Below, one piece after another: positions 8,088-15,622 of a stretch of 64,000 bases of DNA (position 1 is the first letter of the stretch; every line of letters begins with the position of its first letter). The stretch lies in NCBI GenBank assembly GCA_964392615.1, contig CAYMRB010000002.1, positions 9,679 to 73,678 of the forward strand, given 5' to 3'. Made by a program: the position numbers and the translations under genes. The notes under the pieces were generated by a model. That model saw only the letters and a program-made list of their open reading frames with translations. It was not told where the DNA came from and searched no databases. Source of the stretch: CAYMRB01 sp964392615 (lineage in GTDB: Bacteria > Planctomycetota > UBA8108).

Positions 8088-9617
8088 ATGACATCGTCGC
8101 CGCCCCAGATCGAACACCTGCTTCAGATGCGGGGGATCACGAAGTCGTTTCCCGGCGTCAACGCGCTGCAGGGCGTCGACTTTCTCGTCAAGCGGGGAGA
8201 GGCCCACGCGCTGATGGGCGAGAACGGGGCGGGGAAGTCGACCCTCATCAAGATCCTCACGGGCATCCTGCGGTGCGACGCCGGCGACATCGTTTTCGAT
8301 GGACGGGATCTCTCTCCGGCTACGGCAGCCGATGCCCAGCGAGCGGGGATCAGCTCCGTCTACCAGGAGCTCGACCTGATTCCGCACCTCAGCGTCGCCG
8401 AGAACCTCTTCGTCGGGCGCGAGCCTCTGAAGCGGGGGCTCATCGATTGGCGCACCGTCAGGCGACGGGCGCATGAGATCCTGGGCAACCTGGGGCTCGG
8501 CGATGTCGATGTCGACGCGCCGTCTCATCGCCAGAGCGTCGCGGTGCAGCAGATGGTCGCCATCGCGCGGGCCGTATCGGTCGACGCCAGGCTCTTGGTG
8601 ATGGATGAGCCGACCTCGTCGCTCAGTGAGAGCGAGGTGGAAGTGCTGTTCGAGGTCATTCGCGCTCTCAAGCGGCGTGGGATCTCGATCATCTTCATCA
8701 GCCACAAGCTCGACGAGGTGTTCGAGATCTGCGAACGCGCGACGGTTCTGCGCGATGGGCAGCTGGTTGGCGAGTACCGGCTCGTGGAACTGGACAAGCT
8801 GCAGCTGGTTTCGCTGATGATCGGACGAGCAGCGGAGACGGTCCTCGAGCGGAAAAGAACGGGCGCCGAGGTCGCGGACGAACAGCGGCCGCTTCTGAGG
8901 GCGACCGGTCTGTCCAGAGGTCGCAGGACGCGCGAGATCAGCATCGAAGTCCGCACGGGCGAGATCGTCGGCGTGGCCGGGCTGCTCGGATCGGGGCGCA
9001 CGGAGCTGGCCCGTATCCTCTTCGGCGATGAGAGACCGGAGGCGGGCGCGCTCGAGATTCGAGGAGGAAGAGCCGCGATCTGCAGCCCGCGAGATGCCGT
9101 TCGTCTACACGTCGGCTTCTGCTCGGAGGATCGCAAGGAAGAGGGTATCTTCCCCGGCATGTCCGTCCTGGACAACATGACCATGGCCATGTTGCCTCGT
9201 CTGAGCCGGTTGGGCGTTCTCTCTCGCAGGGCGCAGCTCGATGTCGTCGAAAGGTACATCGACAAGCTGCAGATCGCCGCCTCCGGGCCTCACCAGCTGG
9301 CTGGGCAGTTGAGCGGAGGGAACCAACAGAAGGTTCTGCTCGCGCGCTGGCTTTGCATGAACCCGGTGCTGATGATCCTCGACGAGCCGACCCGCGGCAT
9401 CGACGTCGGCGGGAAGTCGGAGATCGAGGACATCATCTGCGAGCTGGCGGAGGATGGCGTCGCGATCCTCATGATCTCGTCCGAGCTGGAGGAGCTGATC
9501 CGATCGTGCGATCGGGTCGTCGTGTTGTCCGCAGGAAGGAAGGTGGGGGAGCTCGGTGCGCGAGAGATCTCCGAGGGGAGCCTTCTGCACATGATGGCTC
9601 ACGGGCGTGAGGCGTGA
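8088..9617 (+). CDS. Sugar ABC transporter ATP-binding protein (RbsA/MglA type, two ABC domains)
   Basis: This 509-residue cytoplasmic ATPase drives the importer. The first nucleotide-binding domain has Walker A GENGAGKST, the degenerate signature region SVAVQQM usual for RbsA, and Walker B LLVMDEPTSSLSE. The second domain has the degenerate Walker A GLLGSGRTE, a canonical LSGGNQQK signature and Walker B LMILDEPTRGID. This asymmetry is normal for the family. The ATG at 8088 sits directly against an AGGAG sequence with no spacer, so a slightly later start or coupling to the upstream stop (8071) may apply. The order binding protein, ATPase, two permeases is a typical CUT2 arrangement. Confidence 0.92.
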   Translation: MTSSPPQIEHLLQMRGITKSFPGVNALQGVDFLVKRGEAHALMGENGAGKSTLIKILTGILRCDAGDIVFDGRDLSPATAADAQRAGISSVYQELDLIPHLSVAENLFVGREPLKRGLIDWRTVRRRAHEILGNLGLGDVDVDAPSHRQSVAVQQMVAIARAVSVDARLLVMDEPTSSLSESEVEVLFEVIRALKRRGISIIFISHKLDEVFEICERATVLRDGQLVGEYRLVELDKLQLVSLMIGRAAETVLERKRTGAEVADEQRPLLRATGLSRGRRTREISIEVRTGEIVGVAGLLGSGRTELARILFGDERPEAGALEIRGGRAAICSPRDAVRLHVGFCSEDRKEEGIFPGMSVLDNMTMAMLPRLSRLGVLSRRAQLDVVERYIDKLQIAASGPHQLAGQLSGGNQQKVLLARWLCMNPVLMILDEPTRGIDVGGKSEIEDIICELAEDGVAILMISSELEELIRSCDRVVVLSAGRKVGELGAREISEGSLLHMMAHGREA

Positions 9618-9624
9618 TGGCGTG

Positions 9625-10536
9625 ATGTTTCGCAAGTACGAGACAGCGATCGCGTTCGTGGCGTTGATCGTCCTGAACGCCTGCTTCACGCCGAACTTCC
9701 TCTCGCTCGGGACGCTCGAGAACACGTTGGTTCAGGCCTTTCCGATCGTACTCGTCGCTCTCGGCATGACGCTCGTGATCTCGTCAGGGGGAATCGACAT
9801 CTCGGTCGGAGCGATCATGGCCGTCGCCGGTGCCGTCCTGGCGCGCGTCTACACTGCGGACGTCGGCTTGGCATTGCCGATCGCTTGCGCTCTCGTCGGG
9901 GGTGGACTGTGCGGCTTGCTGAACGGTGTCCTCGTCGCGGGCTTCAGGATCCAGCCGATCATCGTGACCCTGGTCGTGATGATCGCGGGGCGCGGCCTGG
10001 CGCAGATCGTTCTCGGCGAGCCGGCCACGTCGCTGCTGTTCACCCCATTCAGCGAGTTCGGTCGCTTGAAGGTCGCGGGCGTGGTTCCGGTGCAGATTCC
10101 GATCCTGCTCGCCGTCGTCGCCGCGATGTTCTTCGTCGCGAAGAAGACCGCCTTCGCGAAGCGCGTCGAGGCCATTGGCGACAATCCGCGCGCGGCGCGT
10201 CTGGTCGGCATCCGCGTCGTGTTCGTCACTGCGACGGTCTACGTTCTGTGCGGCATGCTCTGCGCGGTCGCTGGCGTCATGGAGGCCTGCCGCGTCACGC
10301 AAGTCAACGCGGGCCAATTGGGCGTGCTGATCGAGCTCGATGCGATCGCCGCGGTCGCCATCGGGGGGACGCCCTTCTCCGGCGGGCGCGCGCGGATTCT
10401 GGGCACGGTCGTCGGCGCGATCACCGTTCAATTGGTCACCGTCGTCGTCAACATGAACAACATCGCGTTTCACTACTCGCTGCCTTTGAAGGCGGTGATC
10501 GTGATCCTGGCGCTGTGGACACAGAGGAGGAGGTAG
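9625..10536 (+). CDS. Sugar ABC transporter permease 1 (RbsC type)
   Basis: This 303-residue inner-membrane permease of the BPD_transp_2 (ribose/galactose) family has about nine hydrophobic segments. The signature LGMTLVISSGGIDISVGAIMA near residue 50 and the late loop EAIGDNPRAARLVGIRV followed by ELDAIAAVAIGGTPFSGGRA are diagnostic. The ATG at 9625 is 7 nt after the ATPase stop; GTG codons at 9622 and 9607 are in frame and are alternatives. It likely forms a heterodimer with the next permease, as in other CUT2 systems with two permease genes. Confidence 0.9.
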   Translation: MFRKYETAIAFVALIVLNACFTPNFLSLGTLENTLVQAFPIVLVALGMTLVISSGGIDISVGAIMAVAGAVLARVYTADVGLALPIACALVGGGLCGLLNGVLVAGFRIQPIIVTLVVMIAGRGLAQIVLGEPATSLLFTPFSEFGRLKVAGVVPVQIPILLAVVAAMFFVAKKTAFAKRVEAIGDNPRAARLVGIRVVFVTATVYVLCGMLCAVAGVMEACRVTQVNAGQLGVLIELDAIAAVAIGGTPFSGGRARILGTVVGAITVQLVTVVVNMNNIAFHYSLPLKAVIVILALWTQRRR

Positions 10537-10560
10537 CAGCCCGTGGCGGGAGGGAGCGAC

Positions 10561-11487
10561 ATGTTGCGCGTGATCCGATCCCAGGGACCGCTCGTCGCCC
10601 TGCTCGTGCTGTGCGTCGCGGCGACCTGCTACCGCAGCTCGTTCATCGATCCGACGAACCTGGCCAACATCCTCCGGCAGGTCAGCATTCCGGGTCTCGT
10701 CGCGATCGGCATGGCCTTCGTCATCCTGTCCGGCGGCATCGACCTCTCCGTCGGGTCCATCGCGGCGGTCGCATCCGTATTGGCAGCCAGGTGGAGTGGG
10801 GACAGCGCGGTGGCCATCGTCGTGCCGACGATGGTCGGCGCGGGCATCGGCATGATGAACGGGACGTTGATCACCCGCGCGGGGATTCAGCCCTTCATCG
10901 CGACGCTCGCGACGATGTTGGGAGCGCGAGGGCTGGCGTTCATCGTCGCAGGAGGCAAGCCGGTGGGTGCGGACAAGGCCGGAGTGCTGTCGCAGATCGC
11001 GAAGGCGGATCTACTCGGCATCCCGGCGATGGCGCTGATCTACTTGCTCACGTTTCTCCTCGCCGTCGTCGTGGCCGGTCGCACACGCTTCGGCCGCGCT
11101 CTCTACGCGATCGGCGGCAACGAGGAGGCGGCCATCACGATGGGGCTGGCCGTCAAGCGCAACAAGCTGTTCGCATACACCATCTCAGGAGCGCTCGCCG
11201 GGATTGCAGGAGTGCTACTGACGTCGCGCATCGGCTCCGGGCAGCCGACCGCTGCGGCCGGATGGGAGCTCACCGCCATCGCCGCCGTCGTCATCGGAGG
11301 CATTTCGCTGACAGGAGGCGTCGGCCGGATGAGTCACACGCTGTACGGCGTGCTGATTCTCGGCGTGATACCCAACGTGATCAACCTGCAGGGCACGCTG
11401 TCCTATTGGTACGTCAATCTGATCACGGGGCTGCTGCTGTTGGCGATCGTCCTGCTGCAGTCGCGGATCGCGTCACGAGTGCGTTGA
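10561..11487 (+). CDS. Sugar ABC transporter permease 2 (RbsC type)
   Basis: This 308-residue membrane permease is homologous to the preceding one: GMAFVILSGGIDLSVGSIAA and ALYAIGGNEEAAITMGLAVKRNK followed by ELTAIAAVVIGGISLTGGVGR match the BPD_transp_2 family. The ATG at 10561 has GGGAGGGAG ending about 4 nt upstream; an in-frame GTG at 10543 is preceded by AGGAGG at 9 nt and is also credible. It is the last gene of the importer, converging on the epimerase-like gene with a 19-nt gap and no clear terminator. Confidence 0.9.
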   Translation: MLRVIRSQGPLVALLVLCVAATCYRSSFIDPTNLANILRQVSIPGLVAIGMAFVILSGGIDLSVGSIAAVASVLAARWSGDSAVAIVVPTMVGAGIGMMNGTLITRAGIQPFIATLATMLGARGLAFIVAGGKPVGADKAGVLSQIAKADLLGIPAMALIYLLTFLLAVVVAGRTRFGRALYAIGGNEEAAITMGLAVKRNKLFAYTISGALAGIAGVLLTSRIGSGQPTAAAGWELTAIAAVVIGGISLTGGVGRMSHTLYGVLILGVIPNVINLQGTLSYWYVNLITGLLLLAIVLLQSRIASRVR

Positions 11488-11506
11488 GACGTCGAGATCG
11501 CAGACC

Positions 11507-12469
11507 TCACTCGATCAGCGCAAACGCCTTCTTCATCGCCTTCGCTGTCGTAGCGGCCGCTTCGTCGTCAGCCATCTCGTTGAGCGCGCGGTTGAACGGT
11601 TCGGCGCGGACGGGGCCGTCGTAGCCGATCTCGACGAGCGCTTTCAGAAAACCGGCGACGTCGATGACTCCGGTGGCCATCGGCAGCTCGCGTCGGTTGT
11701 CGATCTGCTTGTCGATGTCGACCCCGGTCGGCGCGTCGTTGAGGTCGACCGCGACCACGTCCTTGTTCTTCAGCGTGCGGATGTCGTCCGGCGTCTCGCG
11801 GGCGGTGTACCAATGCCAGCTGTCGAGGATGAAGCCGACGTTGTCCTGACCGGCTTCGGCGAGGAGCTCCTTCGTCTCGGCCATCGTGTGCACGAAGCAG
11901 TGTCGCGAGCGCGTCCAGAGCGTCTTCGTGCCGATGTACTCGAGACCGAGGCGCAAGCCGTGGTCCTTCAGGATGGAACCGACCTCGCGCAGCCGCCTCG
12001 AGTAGCGCCTGAACTGCTGCAGGTAGGTCAGATCGTCCTGGAACGGGCGGATCCACGTGCCGATGCGCGTGACGCCTGCGCGCTGCAGCACCTTCGCGGC
12101 AGCGGCGAGCTTCGCGAGCCCGTCGCGGTACCGCCCGTCGCCGGCGTCGAGGGCGACCGGCAGATTGCCCGCGCTGAGAACGAGCTTCCTTTCCGTCAGA
12201 TCGGCGAGGAATCTCTCGAGCTCGGCTGCGGAGAGCCTGCCGAGGTCGGCTGTTTTCGCCTCGACCGACTCGAAGCCATGACGCGCGGCGAGCTCGACAG
12301 CGCGGCGCTGGTCGGCGCGCACACCGATGCTGCCGCAGCGCAGGTCGATCGTCATGCGGCGCTTGCCTTCTCCTGGCGGAGCCGCGGCCGCGAAGGCAGG
12401 AGCCATGCCGACCGCGGCGGTCGACACGAGAGCGGCACGACAAAACGATCTACGGCTGATGGCTTGCAT
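11507..12469 (-). CDS. Tat-exported TIM-barrel sugar phosphate isomerase/epimerase-like protein
   Basis: This 320-residue protein belongs to the AP-endonuclease-2/xylose isomerase-like TIM barrel superfamily, which holds epimerases and isomerases of free or phosphorylated sugars. The start (12469) is set by AGGAGA 8 nt upstream. It opens with a twin-arginine signal (SRRSF then a hydrophobic stretch ending AFAAAAPP), so it is exported folded, as many planctomycetal members are. Barrel motifs include GFESVEAKTADLG, GLRLGLEYIG, VGFILDSWHWYTA (metal-ligand region), VVAVDLNDAP and GPVRAEPFN. It lies 38 nt downstream of the di-heme propeller gene. Reaction unknown. Confidence 0.8.
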   Translation of the reverse strand: MQAISRRSFCRAALVSTAAVGMAPAFAAAAPPGEGKRRMTIDLRCGSIGVRADQRRAVELAARHGFESVEAKTADLGRLSAAELERFLADLTERKLVLSAGNLPVALDAGDGRYRDGLAKLAAAAKVLQRAGVTRIGTWIRPFQDDLTYLQQFRRYSRRLREVGSILKDHGLRLGLEYIGTKTLWTRSRHCFVHTMAETKELLAEAGQDNVGFILDSWHWYTARETPDDIRTLKNKDVVAVDLNDAPTGVDIDKQIDNRRELPMATGVIDVAGFLKALVEIGYDGPVRAEPFNRALNEMADDEAAATTAKAMKKAFALIE

Positions 12470-12507
12470 CGATCGATCTCCTCGTTCGTACTCGGTGCCC
12501 GCTGGTG

Positions 12508-15474
12508 TCAGTTCTTCATCGCGGTCAACGGCAGCGGGCGGAAGTCCGGCTCGTCGCGCCACTGGAAGTTCTTCTTGCCGAGATGCGTGCCGTAATAGGG
12601 CACGTTGGCGTCGATCCACGTGACGATGCGGATGAACTCTTCGCGTGTGACGCCCTTGCCACAGGGGGCGCTGCGAATGCGCTCGACCAGCGTGCTGCGA
12701 TGCGAGCCGAAGGTCATCGGCAGCTCCGGAGGCACGTTGGCGGAGCCGTAGCCGTCGTTCAGATAGCTGACGAGCCCCTTCTCGATGAAGTTCTCGTAGG
12801 AGCGATCGAACAACCTAGTGAGCTCGCCGGAGAGGTCGAGGTCGCCGGCGGGCTTCTCGCCGTCGTGACAGCCGACGCAGCGCTCGTCGAGAAGCGGGCG
12901 GATGTCGACCGCGTAGTGCACGGTGCGCGGCCCGATGTCGCCCGGCTGCGGCTGGAGCGTCTGCACCGGGCCGGCCAGCGCCAGCGGCGTGGCGGACCGA
13001 GCGTCCGGCGTCCACTCGCTTCCCTCGTGACAACCGATGCAGGAGCGGGTTTCTCCCGGCATGAGGTTGACGAAGGTCCGCATGCGCTGCAGCTCCATGT
13101 AGTCGTCATCGAGTACCTGGAAGAAGAGGTTCTTCCCGGCCGGCACGGCGAAGTGGGCCGAGCCATCCGCGTGGATCTTCGTGACGCCCCAGATCTTCTT
13201 GATGTTGACGTCGCACCGCATGCTGACGGCCGACGCCTGCAAGCCGGCGCCGTCTCCGTTCTGCGCCGAGCGCCACCCCTCGTTCCACGAGATGCCGATC
13301 GCCTCCATGACGCGCAGGTACTTCGCGCGGCCACGTTCGACGCCGGTCAGGCCGTGATACACGTCTTGCAGCAGGAGCGTCGCCAGCTTCGGAGGCTCGA
13401 GATCGTGAGACGTCGTCGACGATGGCGTCGCGGGCTCGCCCGTATACTCCAAGGGCGCGATCGCCGGCGGCTTGCGGCGTGGGCGCAGCGGGAACGGCTG
13501 GAAGCAGGAGATGTCGGGATGGCGGTAGAGCTCGGCGCGATTGCCCCACGCGTCGAGCAGGTAGAGGCCGTAGGCCTTCGGCGCGCTGCAGTGTGCTCCG
13601 CCGGGATTGTGGGCGACCAGGAAGAGCTTCTCCGACAGCGGGTAGGGCTCCTTGAAGTAGCCGAAGGTCCTGCCGCTGCGGTGGTGGCTCATTCCGGGGT
13701 AGCCGAGCTCGGGCGTCAGGTTCGTCATGGCGGACACGGTGCGAGGGTCGACCGATCGATCGACCAATACGACCGGGCCGACCGACAGGCCGCAGTGGGG
13801 CGCAGCGACCGTGACGACCTGCTGGCTTCCCGGAATGGCTCGCGCGTCGACCATTCCCGCGGGCAGGATCAGATCGTTCTTGTACACATGAGTCGAGTGG
13901 CTGCCGTCCGGGCGCATCGCCCACAGGCTCTGGACATTGCCGAAGCCCTTGTCGACGTATTCCCAGCGCGTGTAGATCACGCGGCCGTCGTGCATCACGG
14001 AGGGGGACAGCTCGTTGACCGGCCCGGACGAGATGCAGCGCGGGTCAGCGCCGCTCTCGTCCATCAGGTAGAGCGAGGTGACCGTCGAGCCGAAGCAGAA
14101 GACACGGCGCTTCGACCTCGTCGATGCGAACAGGATGTTGCCGTCGGGAAGATAGCAAGGATCGACGTCCTCGAAGCGAAAGCGATCACCGTAGCTCTCG
14201 CGCAGTCGACTCTCCTCGGGGTCGTCGAAGGTCAGCTGTCGCAGATCGCTGCCATCGATTCCGACCTCGTAGATGCGATAGCCCTCGCCCGGTGCAGCCT
14301 TGTAGGCGAAGACGACGCGTTCGCTGTCGAAGGACAGGTCGAATCGACCGAAGAGACCGCCGGCGAATTCGGGGACGATCTCCGTGACGCGACCGTCCGG
14401 TGCCACCGGCGACAGCACGCAGAGGTTGCCGCCCATCCGGCCGCTGCCGTCCCAGTGGTCGCTGTAGATGTGGCTCGACGAGTATGTCTGTCGCTTGACG
14501 AACAGCAGTCGGTCGAAGTCGAGCAGAGGATGCTCGAGCATGGCCTCGCGTCGCAGGGCGACGAGATCGTCCTCGACGCGTGTCGCCTCCTCCGGGTGGT
14601 GAGCTCGGTCGTCGCGCAGCACGGACTGCGCCAGCTCGAGCGCGTCCAGTCTCTCGAGATAGCGCGGGCCGTTCGGATACTGCGAGCCGAAGGATGCGAT
14701 CATGTCCTCGATCGCCAGCCGCAGCGTCGCGACGTTGACGCTGCCGGGCGGCAGGAACGCGTTGCGGTAGATCGGCGGCACTCGGGAGATCTTCGCGTCG
14801 GGATCGGCGCGCTCCCACCCGAGCTCGTGGCGCGACCTCTCTCCCCTCCAGCTCAGCGGAAGCTTCGTCGTCGGCCCGGTCGGCTTCCAGTCCTTCGGGA
14901 AGCCGACGGGAGACTCGAAACGCAACGCGATGACGTTGGGCGGCGCGCCTCGGCGCGTGAGCTTCAGCGTGTGCTTGCCGTGCGTGATCGGGATGTCGGC
15001 GGTCTCCTCCCACTCCGCACCGCGGCGTCTCGGAGCAGGGCTGTCATCGTGCAGCTTCGGGCGACGGAACGGGTTCGGCGGCAGATCGCCGGTCACTCGT
15101 CCGCAGTACGTGCCTGCGCTATCGTCGTCGAGCCAGATCTCGATCGGACGCCGCTCGGACGACGCATACCGGACGTGAAGCGTGTAGGTCGCGTCGACCG
15201 GAAAGTCGATGTCGTACTCGACGAACCACGGCCGGGCGGCGCGCGCGTACGAGCCTGCGACGAGCTCGGGATAGGTGTCGCGATAGTCGGCGTACAGGTC
15301 CGGGTTCGCGTAGACGTCCGCGTTGCCCCGATCGAAGGCCCACGCCGGTATCTCGAACTTGCCGGCCGCTGCGGTTTCGGCTGGCTCGGCGGTACCGCGC
15401 AGCAGCAGCGCGACGACCGCGAGCGCCAGAACCACCGATCGTCCACAGCGTCGTACGTTCGACCCGCATCTCAT
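12508..15474 (-). CDS. Hydrazine-synthase-alpha-like beta-propeller with two c-type heme motifs
   Basis: This 988-residue exported protein has a signal sequence (SVVLALAVVALLLRGTAEP). An N-terminal beta-sandwich region is followed by TolB/WD-like blades (for example EVGIDGSDLRQLTFD and CYLPDGNILFASTRS) and then two CxxCH motifs: CIGCH at about residue 812 and CVGCH at about 866. This architecture matches the family named after the hydrazine synthase alpha subunit, which is widespread in planctomycetes that do not do anammox. It should bind covalent heme c in the periplasm and could be a redox or sensor protein. The ribosome site GGGAGAG lies about 7 nt before the ATG. It precedes the epimerase-like gene in the same direction. 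No other hydrazine synthase subunits are nearby. Confidence 0.75.
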   Translation of the reverse strand: MRCGSNVRRCGRSVVLALAVVALLLRGTAEPAETAAAGKFEIPAWAFDRGNADVYANPDLYADYRDTYPELVAGSYARAARPWFVEYDIDFPVDATYTLHVRYASSERRPIEIWLDDDSAGTYCGRVTGDLPPNPFRRPKLHDDSPAPRRRGAEWEETADIPITHGKHTLKLTRRGAPPNVIALRFESPVGFPKDWKPTGPTTKLPLSWRGERSRHELGWERADPDAKISRVPPIYRNAFLPPGSVNVATLRLAIEDMIASFGSQYPNGPRYLERLDALELAQSVLRDDRAHHPEEATRVEDDLVALRREAMLEHPLLDFDRLLFVKRQTYSSSHIYSDHWDGSGRMGGNLCVLSPVAPDGRVTEIVPEFAGGLFGRFDLSFDSERVVFAYKAAPGEGYRIYEVGIDGSDLRQLTFDDPEESRLRESYGDRFRFEDVDPCYLPDGNILFASTRSKRRVFCFGSTVTSLYLMDESGADPRCISSGPVNELSPSVMHDGRVIYTRWEYVDKGFGNVQSLWAMRPDGSHSTHVYKNDLILPAGMVDARAIPGSQQVVTVAAPHCGLSVGPVVLVDRSVDPRTVSAMTNLTPELGYPGMSHHRSGRTFGYFKEPYPLSEKLFLVAHNPGGAHCSAPKAYGLYLLDAWGNRAELYRHPDISCFQPFPLRPRRKPPAIAPLEYTGEPATPSSTTSHDLEPPKLATLLLQDVYHGLTGVERGRAKYLRVMEAIGISWNEGWRSAQNGDGAGLQASAVSMRCDVNIKKIWGVTKIHADGSAHFAVPAGKNLFFQVLDDDYMELQRMRTFVNLMPGETRSCIGCHEGSEWTPDARSATPLALAGPVQTLQPQPGDIGPRTVHYAVDIRPLLDERCVGCHDGEKPAGDLDLSGELTRLFDRSYENFIEKGLVSYLNDGYGSANVPPELPMTFGSHRSTLVERIRSAPCGKGVTREEFIRIVTWIDANVPYYGTHLGKKNFQWRDEPDFRPLPLTAMKN

Positions 15475-15506
15475 CGCCTACTCTCCCGCTGCAGGGACAA
15501 GGAAAC

Positions 15507-15542
15507 GCGCGCGATTGACACTTCTTCTCGCGCGCATTGTAG
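15507..15542 (-). promoter_or_regulatory. Inverted repeat and possible promoter before the di-heme propeller gene
   Basis: In the 148-bp gap, GCGCGCGA (15507-15514) and TCGCGCGC (15528-15535) form a perfect 8-bp inverted repeat with a 14-nt or smaller loop containing TTGACA. Just upstream, read on the minus strand, TACAAT (15542-15537) is a good -10 box, with only weak candidates for a -35 box. If this is the promoter, the inverted repeat lies at the transcript start and could act as an operator or 5-prime hairpin. Confidence 0.3.
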
Positions 15543-15622
15543 CCGTGCCGCACGAGGGAAGCCAAGTGGAAGGGCGGGCTCGTATCGTCTTCGAGCCGGT
15601 CAACACGATCCGCGAACGCGAT

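Noticed and set aside
12508..15474. Anammox hydrazine synthase
   Set aside because: Only an alpha-like protein is present, with no beta/gamma subunits or other anammox genes; the family is widespread outside anammox.
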